Notes under the pieces: generated by a model
Told to the model about the DNA's origin: nothing
What the model saw: the letters and a program-made list of their open reading frames with translations, nothing else
Databases searched by the model: none
Source of the DNA: Anabaena cylindrica PCC 7122
GTDB taxonomy: Bacteria > Cyanobacteriota > Cyanobacteriia > Cyanobacteriales > Nostocaceae
Assembly: GCF_000317695.1 (NCBI RefSeq)
Contig: NC_019771.1
Coordinates: forward strand, 2,732,001-2,796,000
Direction of reading: 5' to 3'
Length of the DNA stretch: 64,000 nucleotides
Shown: one piece after another, positions 16,079 to 25,471 of the stretch
Position numbering within the stretch: the first letter of the stretch is position 1
How the letters are laid out: every line of letters starts with the position of its first letter
Position numbers and translations under genes: made by a program

Positions 16079-18349
16079 ATGTCAATTTATGCTCATCTTC
16101 AACTAGATCTATTTAACTTTCGTCGGGTTGCTTGGTGGAAACAGGTAATAGCTGCGATCGCTTACTATATCACAGCCCAACTATCCCATAGCTTCACTAC
16201 CTACCCTGAAACAGGATCGACCCCTATTTGGATTCCAGGGGGTATTGCTGTGGGGTTAATCGCTATTTGGGGCTATCCCCTATGGTTGGGGGTTTTAATA
16301 GGTATATTAAGCGCGGAGTTTGTCATTTATAAGGCATGGTCTAATCTTTCCACTCTCATTTTAACCCTTTGTATTGTATTTGTTGCTACGGTAGGCAAAG
16401 TTTTTGCTACTTATTTGATTGAATATTTAATCGGCAATCACTACTTTTTAAACCGAGCCAAAGATACGCTTCAATTTATGATCTATGGCTGTTTTATCAG
16501 TCATCTACCTGTAGGCATTTTATGTCCATTACTATTATGTATATTTGGTAAAGTACCCTGGAAACTTTATTTCGATGTTGCCATTACCTGGTGGCTAAGT
16601 GATGCTTTTGGAATTCTAATTTTTGCTTCCTTAATTGTTGCTTGGCACAAAAATATTATCTCATTTGCTCGCTTGCTCAAGCGTAGTTGGCTAGAAGCTA
16701 ATATCATTTTATTTTTAACTTTAGTTGTTAGCAATATCATTTCTAGAGGTTACAACGCAGAATATTTACTAGTTCCTTTATTGGTGTGGACAGCTTTTAG
16801 ATTTAAAGAGCTAGGTGCAACCATTCTAATGGTTATTATTGCTGTTATTATGGCCACTATTACAGTTCAAGGTCATAGTTCATTTACTCACACTTCCATC
16901 CCAATTTCTCTACTATTATTACAATCTTTTATTGCTTGCATCGGTATGACAACTTTAATGTTGAATGGCGTTTTAAATGAAAATAATCAAGTTAAAAGTG
17001 ATTTATGTATAGCTAATAATAAGTTAATAAAGCAAAATCTGAAATTACAAGAACTTGATCAACAAAAAGATGCCGAACGCAAACAAACAGAAAAAGTTCT
17101 TATTGATTACAATAAAGCTTTAGAAAAACAGCTTGCATTATCTCAAGCTAAAGAAGCAGCAGAAACCGCAACTCAAGCTAAAAGTGAATTTTTAGCAAAT
17201 ATGAGTCACGAAATTCGCACACCTATGAATGGCGTGATTGGTATGACTCAACTGCTTTCTATGACAAATCTTTCAGAGGAACAACAGGACTTAGTTCATA
17301 CAATTAGAGATAGCGGTAATGCCCTTTTAGCCATAATTAATGATATTCTAGACTTCTCGAAAATTGAGTCACGAAATTTGGAATTAGAAGAACGTTATTT
17401 CGTATTACGTGATCTCATCAAATCCGTGTGTATTCTTCTCTCTGAACAAGCTTTAAACAAAAATATTAATCTTGAATATTCCATTCAAGCTGATATTCCT
17501 ACTAATATTGTAGGAGATGCTTCTCGCCTCCGTCAAATTTTGCTCAATCTTATAGGGAATGCCATTAAATTTACCCATCAAGGACATATTTTGCTTTCAG
17601 TTGTCGAGAATAAAAAGCGGGAGAATGAAGTATTAGAATTAATTTTTTCCATTGAAGATACAGGAATTGGCATTGATAGCGATCGCTTAAATAAACTATT
17701 TCAACCCTTTACCCAAGCTGATGCTTCTATTAGTCGCAGATATGGTGGTACAGGTTTAGGCTTGGCAATTAGTAAGAGTTTGGTAGCTTTAATGGGAGGT
17801 AAAATTTGGGTAGAAAGTTGCGGACATATCGGTGGAGATCCTCCTTTAAATTGGACGGCAAAAATTCAAAATGAGTATTCTCAAGGTTCAATCTTTTATT
17901 TTACATTTATTGCTAAAGAAATCTTAGCTAATGACTTTATACAAGAAGAGTCTTTAGCTCAATCCGCAACCTTAATCACTACAAAAGATCACATAAAAAT
18001 TCTCTTGGCAGAAGATAACAAAGTTAACCAAAGAGTAGCACTGTTGTATCTCAAAAAAATTGGTTATAACGCTGATATTGCTAATAATGGTATAGAGGTA
18101 TTAGAAATATTAGAAAAACAATTCTATGATGTGATTTTAATGGATATGCAGATGCCAGAAATGGATGGCATTACTGCAACTCGGATAATTCGCCAATCTT
18201 CAAAACCTCAACCTTGGATTATTGCCATCACTGCCAACGCCTTAGAGGAAGACCGTAATGCTTGCTTCAATGCAGGGATGAATGACTTTATTACTAAGCC
18301 GATTCTGCCAGGAGAACTCACCGCAGCCATCAAAAAATCAGTAATATAG
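16079..18349 (+). CDS. MASE1-type hybrid sensor histidine kinase/response regulator
   Basis: 756 aa. Residues about 20-310 form a MASE1 membrane sensor with some 8-9 hydrophobic helices (including GSTPIWIPGGIAVGLIAIWG). A coiled coil (about 310-365) leads to the HisKA domain FLANMSHEIRTPMNGVIG with phospho-acceptor His377. An HATPase_c domain follows (NLIGNAIKFTHQG, EDTGIGID, GGTGLGLAISKSL). A receiver domain from about 640 has its phospho-acceptor Asp689 in ILMDMQMPEMDG. It should autophosphorylate and pass phosphate to its own REC domain, then to an unseen partner. The signal is unknown and no cognate regulator lies next to it. Confidence 0.93.
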   Translation: MSIYAHLQLDLFNFRRVAWWKQVIAAIAYYITAQLSHSFTTYPETGSTPIWIPGGIAVGLIAIWGYPLWLGVLIGILSAEFVIYKAWSNLSTLILTLCIVFVATVGKVFATYLIEYLIGNHYFLNRAKDTLQFMIYGCFISHLPVGILCPLLLCIFGKVPWKLYFDVAITWWLSDAFGILIFASLIVAWHKNIISFARLLKRSWLEANIILFLTLVVSNIISRGYNAEYLLVPLLVWTAFRFKELGATILMVIIAVIMATITVQGHSSFTHTSIPISLLLLQSFIACIGMTTLMLNGVLNENNQVKSDLCIANNKLIKQNLKLQELDQQKDAERKQTEKVLIDYNKALEKQLALSQAKEAAETATQAKSEFLANMSHEIRTPMNGVIGMTQLLSMTNLSEEQQDLVHTIRDSGNALLAIINDILDFSKIESRNLELEERYFVLRDLIKSVCILLSEQALNKNINLEYSIQADIPTNIVGDASRLRQILLNLIGNAIKFTHQGHILLSVVENKKRENEVLELIFSIEDTGIGIDSDRLNKLFQPFTQADASISRRYGGTGLGLAISKSLVALMGGKIWVESCGHIGGDPPLNWTAKIQNEYSQGSIFYFTFIAKEILANDFIQEESLAQSATLITTKDHIKILLAEDNKVNQRVALLYLKKIGYNADIANNGIEVLEILEKQFYDVILMDMQMPEMDGITATRIIRQSSKPQPWIIAITANALEEDRNACFNAGMNDFITKPILPGELTAAIKKSVI

Positions 18350-18608
18350 TAATCCTAAATGATGTATGAATTTTCCGTTGAGTTAGGGAACAAGGAAGAA
18401 GGATTTCAGTGTGTACCGAGTCCTGTATGGCTACGCCACGGAAGCTATCAAAAATCAAATAGGAGTCCTATATGATCTCTCTATCTAGGTATCAAATTCT
18501 GTCCCAAATCTATAGCATTTAATCTGAATCGTGATTTTTATGCTATGCAAAGATATACTGACTGTTGAATATTTTCCTATCCACTCAAATTTATTTTCAG
18601 ATGAATTT

Positions 18609-19487
18609 ATGAAAGACTTATCAGAAATATTAACAATTGCACGGGAAGTTGGTTGGGGTGCTGCTAGTCTACTCAGTTCTTATTATCACGGTACTGCCGA
18701 AGAACCAAATTTAGATATCAAGTATAAGGACAATGAACCCGTTACCCTTGCAGATTTGGCTGTTAGTCAATATATCTTGACTAAATTACAAGCAGCTTTA
18801 GGTAATGAAGAATTTGGCTATATCAGCGAAGAAACCTATAAATCTCAACATGGGCAAAATTCCCATGAATGGGTATGGATAATTGATCCTTTAGACGGGA
18901 CACGCGACTTTATTACTAAAACTGGGGAATATGCCATTCATATTGCCTTAGTTCAAGGAACGCGTCCAGTTTTAGCAGTGGTGGTTATACCAGAGACAAA
19001 AAAATTATATTATGCTACCAAGGGCGGTGGTACTTTTGTGGAAAGCGTGAATGGTTCTTATCCCTTAAAAGTCACAGCTAATAAACCTATTGAAGATTTA
19101 ACTTTGGTAGTCAGTCGTTCTCATCGCAATGAAGCGTTAGAATATTTACTGCAAAATCTACCTTGTCAAAATCAAAAAGCCATTGGTAGCGTAGGTTGTA
19201 AAATTACAGCTATTGTCGAACAACAGGCAGATATTTACATTTCCCTTTCTGGTAAATCAGCACCCAAAGATTGGGATATGGCTGCACCTGAATTAATTCT
19301 TACAGAAGCTGGAGGTAAATTTACGCACTTTAATGGTCAGCCGTTAGAGTATAACACTGGTGATATTAATCAATGGGGTGGTTTACTGGCCAGCAATTCT
19401 CAACATCATGAAATTCTGTGCCAGAAAGCAGAACAAACCTTAACAAAGTTTGCTAGTCAAGATGGCGATTATACTGTAAAAGGGTAA
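18609..19487 (+). CDS. inositol-monophosphatase-family phosphatase, CysQ-like
   Basis: 292 aa from ATG 18609 (MKDLSEILTIAREVGWGAAS). The metal-binding motifs are EPVTLADLAVSQ, ISEET, WIIDPLDGTRDFI and PKDWDMAAPELILTEAGG. The DPLDGTRDF form and the single short first motif favour 3'(2'),5'-bisphosphate nucleotidase (CysQ) over inositol monophosphatase, but other members of the Li-sensitive family share them. An earlier ATG-like start at 18531 adds 26 non-family residues. The last codons (DYTVKG and the TAA stop) lie inside a MITE copy, so the C-terminus has been replaced by the element. Confidence 0.85.
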   Translation: MKDLSEILTIAREVGWGAASLLSSYYHGTAEEPNLDIKYKDNEPVTLADLAVSQYILTKLQAALGNEEFGYISEETYKSQHGQNSHEWVWIIDPLDGTRDFITKTGEYAIHIALVQGTRPVLAVVVIPETKKLYYATKGGGTFVESVNGSYPLKVTANKPIEDLTLVVSRSHRNEALEYLLQNLPCQNQKAIGSVGCKITAIVEQQADIYISLSGKSAPKDWDMAAPELILTEAGGKFTHFNGQPLEYNTGDINQWGGLLASNSQHHEILCQKAEQTLTKFASQDGDYTVKG

Positions 19488-19619
19488 AATCTGAACTTAT
19501 GTCATACTGAGCGTAACGTAATGCAGCGTCTCGTAGAGAAGTATCTCGGAGATTCTAGAGTCTACGGCACGCTACGCGAACACTTTATTTAGAATGACAT
19601 TGTTAAACCGTTTTGAGTA
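19472..19619. repeat. TA-flanked MITE, family 1 copy A
   Basis: Starts TACTGTAAAAGGGT and ends CCGTTTTGAGTA, with inverted ends and TA on both sides (19470-71, 19620-21). The interior includes GTCATACTGAGCGTAACGTA and TAGAATGACA, also inverted to each other. The same element is at 37711-37846 and 38979-39125. It overlaps the end of the upstream phosphatase gene and supplies its stop. Confidence 0.85.
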
Positions 19620-19668
19620 TAAGGCTACGGTGTACACACATCTCTAGACAGGATGCTAAAAGTTATCC

Positions 19669-19735
19669 GATCCCCCTAAATCCCCTTAAAAAGGGGGACT
19701 TTAAAGAATTTAGCCACCTTTAAAAAGGGGGATCT
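19669..19735. repeat. gatccccc/gggggatc hairpin repeat
   Basis: GATCCCCCTAAATCCCC and a closing AAAAAGGGGGATC with an internal 'aaaagggggacttt' unit. Related sequences lie in the family-2 MITEs at 31739, 33078 and 43915 and in the gap near 62768. Confidence 0.7.
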
Positions 19736-19791
19736 AGTCGGAAAATAAACCTGAATATTTGTAACTAGCAACTTACGTTAATACCGTCTTT

Positions 19792-20516
19792 TTAAAATAA
19801 CGCCATTACCGCAGCGGGTGAACCGGAACCACCCCGCAGTTGAAGAATACCAATTATCAAAGTAGTACCTTGGGGTGGCAGTTGATCTAAATTCGTGAGA
19901 TTTTCCAAAACAATACGTGATTTTGCTAAGACCAGACGATTAATAGTAAAATTAGTATCTTGCCCTGAATCTACACCATGTGTATCAATTCCGACTCCAG
20001 CAATTTGCCTTTCAGTAATTAAGAACTCCGTTGTATCACTTCCAAACCCTGGAAAGTGCATATTTCCTGCTGCATCTTGATTCAAAAACGCGTTTTTATC
20101 CAGCCATTTAGCTTGCCAGCCCGTATAAAGTAGCACGATATTATCAGCACCAATAGTCCCAAATTCCGCTTCCCAAGTCAGGATATCTGCAACAGTGAGG
20201 AGATAGTCAGGATTAATTGTGGCTTGTTTACAAATATCTATCACCACCGCAGGTACTACCAACGACTGGGCAGAATATTCGTCAACGCCTATACCGTGAC
20301 CGTGAAAACTACTAGGGGCATTGATATGAGTAGCACTGTGTTCCCCTAAAGAAAAACGCCGTAAATAATAACCATCATCTTGGAGTTCTGCAACGGTGGT
20401 AAATTTTACAACCGGATCACCAGGCCATTGCGGTATACCTATGTCAATCAAATGACTCAGGTGGATAACGCGGGAATAGGATATGCAGTGTGGCTTCTGG
20501 GGGTGTATGGTAGCAT
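19792..20516 (-). CDS. cyclase-family (kynurenine formamidase-like) protein, 5' frameshift
   Basis: From 20451 downward the frame encodes 219 aa with IDIGIPQWPGDPVV, the metal-binding GEHSATHINAPSSFHGHG and GVGIDTHGVDSGQ, all typical of the cyclase/arylformamidase fold (PF04199). The family-expected opening VIHLSHLIDIGIP continues upstream of 20451, but that frame has no ATG before a stop. An ATG at 20516 with an AGAGGA ribosome-binding site at the right distance reads MLPYTPRSHTAYPIPA and then a TGA in another frame. One missing base between the two would join them. It is therefore either a recent 1-bp deletion or an assembly error; initiation at TTG 20451 would drop the HLSH strand. Substrate unknown. 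Confidence 0.75.
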
Positions 20517-20553
20517 TCCTCTATTATATTGCAGCTAAATTTTAGCATAAAGA

Positions 20554-20593
20554 ATCCCCCAATTCCTTTATATTCAAGGTCAGTTGGGGGTCT
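20554..20593 (-). terminator. probable terminator after the Rieske gene
   Basis: On the minus strand GACCCCCAACTGACC pairs with GGAATTGGGGGATT across a TTGAATATAAA loop and is followed by CTTTATG. It lies between the Rieske gene and the cyclase-family gene, which share a strand. Confidence 0.55.
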
Positions 20594-20704
20594 CCAATGT
20601 TGCAGCAAAAAGTGATATCAATACAAGTGAACAGCTAAAAAGTTAATTTTTGAAAAACAAGGGATTAAGATTAGGTAAAATATATGCAAGTTGAGCAAAA
20701 ACTC

Positions 20705-21694
20705 TTACTCTCTGAGTCTCTGAGTCTCTGCGAGAGAAAAGTTTTCAAAATTCCGTTTTACCCAATCCATCCCAATTTCGTTATTTAATCTTATATGCTG
20801 AGGAACATTAGGATATAGCTTACCCAAAATATCAATATCTTGCTCAATAATTATTTCTGCTAGACGGACAAAATTTTTCTTAATTAAATTAGCAAGAGGA
20901 TGTTTAGCTTTGCCGTAAATTAAAACATAGGTGCGTGTATATGTTTCTGATTCGGGAACAAAGAAATGAATTTGTTTAGCACTAGCAACAGGACTTTCAC
21001 CATGTACAACTATAAAACAGGGAAAGAAATTTTCTAAATGGGCGTTAATTGTTTTGGGAATGGCTAACAGTCCCAGATTTTTGAATATGTCATTTAATTT
21101 AGGCTGCTTTCTGATTAAATCAAAGTAAGCATGGGAGTGATATCCATGATCAATAAATTCTTTGAAGTCTACTTTTTCGATTTCAAATAATGGTCGATGT
21201 GTGCCATTTTGGTGATCATAGTCATGCATATTTAATAGCATAGTCAGCAATTCGGTTTTGACGCTGAAGTTTTTTGTGTGTCCGATAAATTCATACTCGG
21301 TAGCAAAATCTTTTAAAATTGTGGGGATAGTAATTTTTGGTTCATACCCACCATAAGTCCAAATAAAATCACCTTGAATAATTAAGTCTAATGGTTGGAG
21401 TAAGGGTTTTGTTTGTTTATTGCTATTGGGTAAAACTGTACAACCGTGGCTATCAAATTCTAAAGCGTGAAATGGACAAACCATGGTGCTGCTACCATCT
21501 GCTTGTGTCATACACCAACCTTCGGAAAGCATTGCACCTAAATGGGGACAGGCGTTAGGTAAGCAGCTAATTTTACCTGTTTTATCTTGCCAAAGTACGT
21601 AATCTTGCCCGTAAAGGGAGACTTTGAAAGGCTGATTTGGCTTGAGTATGGAGCGATGAGCTAATAACCAAGGTGCGCCTTGTAACATTGTCAT
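20705..21694 (-). CDS. Rieske [2Fe-2S] oxygenase-type protein
   Basis: 329 aa. The Rieske cluster ligands are CPHLGA (Cys49, His51) and CPFHALEF (Cys73, His76). The C-terminal part (about 110-320) has TMLLNMHDYDHQNGTHRP, resembling the N-x2-H-D-x-x-H iron-binding pattern of ring-hydroxylating oxygenase alpha subunits, so it may carry the mononuclear iron. Substrate unknown. It is divergent from a TetR regulator that probably controls it. The last residues (SLAETQRLRE) are encoded by a 'ctctgagtctctgag' intergenic-type repeat, so the true family C-terminus may have been altered. Confidence 0.8.
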   Translation of the reverse strand: MTMLQGAPWLLAHRSILKPNQPFKVSLYGQDYVLWQDKTGKISCLPNACPHLGAMLSEGWCMTQADGSSTMVCPFHALEFDSHGCTVLPNSNKQTKPLLQPLDLIIQGDFIWTYGGYEPKITIPTILKDFATEYEFIGHTKNFSVKTELLTMLLNMHDYDHQNGTHRPLFEIEKVDFKEFIDHGYHSHAYFDLIRKQPKLNDIFKNLGLLAIPKTINAHLENFFPCFIVVHGESPVASAKQIHFFVPESETYTRTYVLIYGKAKHPLANLIKKNFVRLAEIIIEQDIDILGKLYPNVPQHIRLNNEIGMDWVKRNFENFSLAETQRLRE

Positions 21695-21714
21695 AATAAA
21701 CCTCTTATTTAATT

Positions 21715-21734
21715 AACTAATTTTTTAATTAGTT
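21715..21734. promoter_or_regulatory. candidate TetR operator in the Rieske/TetR intergenic region
   Basis: Perfect inverted repeat AACTAATT-TTTT-AATTAGTT lying 20 bp upstream of the Rieske ATG and 68 bp upstream of the tetR start. Size and position suit a TetR-family operator overlapping the Rieske promoter. Binding is inferred. Confidence 0.5.
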
Positions 21735-21801
21735 TAACGAGTGAGTAAGATGGCTGTCAACTCTTGTTAGACTGAACAAGCAAAGTCTGTCTAGAGATAC
21801 T

Positions 21802-22443
21802 GTGGTTAAGTCTGTTAGGAATCAGGGAGGTGCTAAATCGGTGCGTGATGCGGAGGTGACACAGCAGCAAATTTTGGATGCAGCGGAGATAGAGTTTGCT
21901 AGGGATGGGTTAAAGGGGGCGAGGTTGAGTGCGATCGCTAATCGTGCGAAAATTACAACAGCGATGATTCATTATTACTTTGAGAATAAAGAAGGTTTGT
22001 ATAAGGCAGTTTTGCAGCGTCCGATTAGTGAGTTAGAGTCAATGGTTGGTCAAATGAACCTTGACCATTTACATCCAGAAGTAGCATTAGAACAAATTAT
22101 CCGCAGTGCGATCGCTTACGAAGCCGCTTATCCCCATCGTCAAATGTTGTGGTTTCAAGAAGCGAGTCAAAATCAAGGTTTATATTTTAAGCAAGTTAAC
22201 CCTGGAAGTTTATACGCACCGCTGCTGCAAGTTTTAGAACGAGGGATCAAGGAAGAGTATTTCCGTCCTGTAGATCCATTTTTAACCTTAACTCACATTA
22301 TTAGTGTGTGTATTTTCTACTTTACAGTGCAGGAAAACTGGAAACATTTGACACCAGATATAGATCGCCTCAGTCCAGAAATGGTAGAGAAACATACTGA
22401 AAGTGCGATCGCTCTCATTTTAAAGGGACTGTCAAATAAATAG
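21802..22443 (+). CDS. TetR/AcrR-family transcriptional regulator
   Basis: 213 aa from a GTG at 21802. The N-terminal DNA-binding domain reads QQQILDAAEIEFARDGLKGA, then LSAIANRAKITTAMIHYYFENKE, the classic TetR helix-turn-helix with the IHYYFxNKExLY motif. The rest is a helical ligand domain (TetR_C type, YAAYPHRQMLWFQEA). It probably represses the divergent Rieske oxygenase gene and itself from the palindrome at 21715-21734. The basic extension before the HTH (VKSVRNQGGAKSVRDAEVT) is common in the family. Confidence 0.9.
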   Translation: MVKSVRNQGGAKSVRDAEVTQQQILDAAEIEFARDGLKGARLSAIANRAKITTAMIHYYFENKEGLYKAVLQRPISELESMVGQMNLDHLHPEVALEQIIRSAIAYEAAYPHRQMLWFQEASQNQGLYFKQVNPGSLYAPLLQVLERGIKEEYFRPVDPFLTLTHIISVCIFYFTVQENWKHLTPDIDRLSPEMVEKHTESAIALILKGLSNK

Positions 22444-22704
22444 CTTGGTGTTGTTGGTGTTGAGGCTGGTAATGGGTAATTGGTCATTGGTGAGTAATTT
22501 TCTGTTTTAATCCTGTAAATCCTTTAATCCTGGACATCCTGATTCAGACAGTTTCCCTAACTAGCAACTTACGTTATTTGATAATTTAACGATTTATCAA
22601 ACATTCTGACTCCTGACTTCTGACTCCTAGCTTAATTTTTAATTCCTTCCCGGTTGCATCAAGAGTAGTTATTGGCATTTTTTGTGTTATAACGCTCACA
22701 GAAA
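22444..22704. other. intergenic, short repeats
   Basis: Holds 'aatcctgtaaatcctttaat' and 'ctgacttctgactcc' repeat scraps. No gene seen; the promoter of the GTPase unit should lie here. Confidence 0.4.
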
Positions 22705-25287
22705 ATGAATTCAGGCAGCAACGACTCTATGGAACCAGATAAACTGGCCAGGTTTAAAGAGTACGGTGAATTTATCCTCCGTAAAATCGACTCTGTACCC
22801 CAACGTCCTTCCCAACAAGAAGATTGGATTCCTACTAGCCTTGATGATTGTCTCATGGGCTTGCGAGAGGCTGCACAGAAGACTGTCGAACTGGCCGCTT
22901 CACCAGTAAAAATCGGCGTAATGGGTGAATTCAGTAGCGGTAAAAGTTTGCTACTGGGTAGTTTAATCGGTTATGCAGATGCTTTACCAGTCAGCGAAAA
23001 CCCGACAACTGGAAACGTCACTGCTATTCATATTAAGCCTCAAGATGGTTTTGCGACAACTCAAGTTAGTGAATATACTGTAGAATATTTGTCTAATGAA
23101 GGGGTAAATGAGTGCTTACACTTCATGTTAAGTGAGGCAAATAGACGCGCTACAGCAGCCGGACTCCCACCGTTACAAGTATCTAAAATCAAGACAGGAA
23201 AAGATATTTCTAGTTGGTGTGAAGAAGCTTGGAAAAGTTCAAATAATTTAGAATTACGCTATCTATTGCGGGAGTTAGTATTATTTTTGCGGGCTTATCA
23301 AGCTTATGGTGAGGCTTTATGTGGTAGCCATTATCACATTGATGCAGCAACAGCCCATGAAGGGTTACAACTCACAGAAATGCCAATGGCTATACAAACT
23401 CTCAAATTTGAGGATATACCACCGGCACACGTTCGCTTACCCAGTGCGCCCCAAAGACTACAAACCCAACTACTGCAAAATAGCTTTCCCTTAATTCGGC
23501 GTGTTGATATTGAAGTGAAAATATCGCGGGAAATTTGGGATGTCAGTGGGGCGGAAGAGTTTGTACTGTTAGATTTTCCCGGTTTAGGTGCAGCCAACTC
23601 TGGGGCTAGGGATACCTTTTTATCTCTGCGAGAATTGGCGCAAGTGCAGACAATCCTGGTATTGCTCAATGGTAAATCACCTGGAAGCGATCGCGCCAAC
23701 AAAATTTTTACCATGATGCAGCAGCAACGACCAGGGCAAGACTTAAAAGACTTAATTCTCGTCGGTGTCGGCCGCTTTGACCAATTACCATTAGACAGTG
23801 AAGGTGGCGAAAGAATACTCGATTTTTTAATCGAAGATCACCCCAATTCTCAACCTTTACACACAGATATAGTATTCCAAAAACTGAAAGTTTTACAAAC
23901 CATCATTGATGGTGCAGATGCATTTACCACCCAAAAAGACCGCATCATTTTATTATCACCACTATTAGGTTTAGCCGAATTAGCAAAACGTTCAACCACA
24001 GTTAAAGCAGGTTCAGAAGAATTTCTCGCTAATTTAGATTATCCCGACTACTTAGATCGTTCTAAACGACTACAACAAAAATGGGGTAAATTAAGCGAAC
24101 GGTTATTAACAACAGAACCCCGTAATCCGCTAGGTAGACAGTTAAATTATTTCGCCCAAGATGGAGGTATTAGTAAACTGCGGGAATTGATTCAAAATCA
24201 TGTAACCACTCATGGTTTAAAGCAATTATATGAAGATACTCGCAGGGCTGCTGATGTTGTCCGTCAACAACAAGAACAACTCAAAGATATCATTGCCGAA
24301 ATTCACGAACAAGGCATACCCACAGCCGATAGTCCCGCCTTAGTTGAATTGCGTTTAGGAATTGAAAGCTTAGATAAAACCTACAGAAGCTTTCAAAAAG
24401 ATTTAGGAAAAGAACCACTCAAAGATCGACGGGGAGTTGTTGTTAGTGATGTCATCAAAGACGAACTAACTTTTAGAATCTTGAATTGGAGTCAATGGAC
24501 TTTATTATTTAATAAAGCTCATCATGGCACAATTGCCTTAGCAGAAACTAAAGGTGCAGCCGGAAAATTATTTGACCGAGGAAATAAAGTTAATAATTCC
24601 TTACCTACCAAGAGTGATGACTTTTATCCAGAATTTGAAAAAACAGTTAAAGAACTAGAAAACTTTGCCCGCGAAAGAATCCGTCAAGCAGTAGTAGACC
24701 TGTTGAATAAATTAGCTCATCAATTAGTCCTAGAAAGAGAAAAATTACAATCAATTATCAACCCAGAAATGGAACAAATAATTGAAGAAAAATTTGGATT
24801 AGAAGCAGCCGATTTATTTTACAAACTCCTCTTAGGATGTGACCCTAATCAATGGAAAGAAGCAATTATCGTAGAAATCAGTAACCAAGATAAAGCCATA
24901 TCTCCAGAAAATATATTTCCCCTAGCGCGACGAGATGAAAAACACAACATTGGACAAATCTTTGATTGGTCTCCAGAGAAAAACCAAAACCCATCTCGTT
25001 CTGCTAATCATCAACTTTTTGTCTTGCGTCTGCGAGATGAAATTACCGCTAGTGCCAGTCTTCATCTTGTCCAGTATGTCAGCGAAGTTAATCAACAAGT
25101 TAATTCCGAATTAGATGGCATCTTAGACCAAATTATTCCTAGTTTACAAAACCTATCTAAAAAAGAAGAACTACTCAGATATATAGCCGCCGGAGACTCA
25201 CCCCCAGAATTAGCAATTCCCACCTGGTTACAGATTCTCGCTGATATTGCCACAATTAATGAAAATGTTGCTTATGAATATCTGTAA
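22705..25287 (+). CDS. dynamin-like large GTPase
   Basis: 860 aa. P-loop GEFSSGKS at 74-81, a conserved Thr in NPTTGNVT (G2), DFPGLGA with Asp290 (G3) and VGRFDQ near 353 in the G4 position. This matches dynamin-family/50S-ribosome-binding-like GTPases. A long helical C-terminal half (about 500-860, with coiled-coil segments such as VVRQQQEQLKDIIAEIHEQ) would be the stalk or assembly part. No transmembrane helix is evident. It is followed on the same strand by an Hsp70-like ATPase and a helical protein. Initiation at ATG 22729 is also possible. Function unknown; membrane remodelling or an effector-regulating role is inference. Confidence 0.8.
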   Translation: MNSGSNDSMEPDKLARFKEYGEFILRKIDSVPQRPSQQEDWIPTSLDDCLMGLREAAQKTVELAASPVKIGVMGEFSSGKSLLLGSLIGYADALPVSENPTTGNVTAIHIKPQDGFATTQVSEYTVEYLSNEGVNECLHFMLSEANRRATAAGLPPLQVSKIKTGKDISSWCEEAWKSSNNLELRYLLRELVLFLRAYQAYGEALCGSHYHIDAATAHEGLQLTEMPMAIQTLKFEDIPPAHVRLPSAPQRLQTQLLQNSFPLIRRVDIEVKISREIWDVSGAEEFVLLDFPGLGAANSGARDTFLSLRELAQVQTILVLLNGKSPGSDRANKIFTMMQQQRPGQDLKDLILVGVGRFDQLPLDSEGGERILDFLIEDHPNSQPLHTDIVFQKLKVLQTIIDGADAFTTQKDRIILLSPLLGLAELAKRSTTVKAGSEEFLANLDYPDYLDRSKRLQQKWGKLSERLLTTEPRNPLGRQLNYFAQDGGISKLRELIQNHVTTHGLKQLYEDTRRAADVVRQQQEQLKDIIAEIHEQGIPTADSPALVELRLGIESLDKTYRSFQKDLGKEPLKDRRGVVVSDVIKDELTFRILNWSQWTLLFNKAHHGTIALAETKGAAGKLFDRGNKVNNSLPTKSDDFYPEFEKTVKELENFARERIRQAVVDLLNKLAHQLVLEREKLQSIINPEMEQIIEEKFGLEAADLFYKLLLGCDPNQWKEAIIVEISNQDKAISPENIFPLARRDEKHNIGQIFDWSPEKNQNPSRSANHQLFVLRLRDEITASASLHLVQYVSEVNQQVNSELDGILDQIIPSLQNLSKKEELLRYIAAGDSPPELAIPTWLQILADIATINENVAYEYL

Positions 25288-25320
25288 AACTGTGTGACAA
25301 CCGATTAATCATCAATCACC

Positions 25321-25408
25321 TATCTTCTTCTTCCTCCTTTCTCCTTCTTCTTCTTCCTTCTTCCTTCTTCCCTCTTCCCTTCGCGTCCTTCGCGCCTTCG
25401 CGGTTCAT
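25321..25408. repeat. polypyrimidine tract and 'tccttcgcgccttcgcgg' repeat
   Basis: A run of TTCTTCC/TTCCTTC units followed by CGCGTCCTTCGCGCCTTCGC. The second part is the complement of the unit found in frame within the GH38 gene. It fills most of the 184-bp gap between the GTPase and Hsp70-like genes. Confidence 0.7.
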
Positions 25409-25471
25409 TTAATCCATATTCTTCTACTAGAAAATAAGTATCAATTACCAACTACCAATCACCAATTAATT

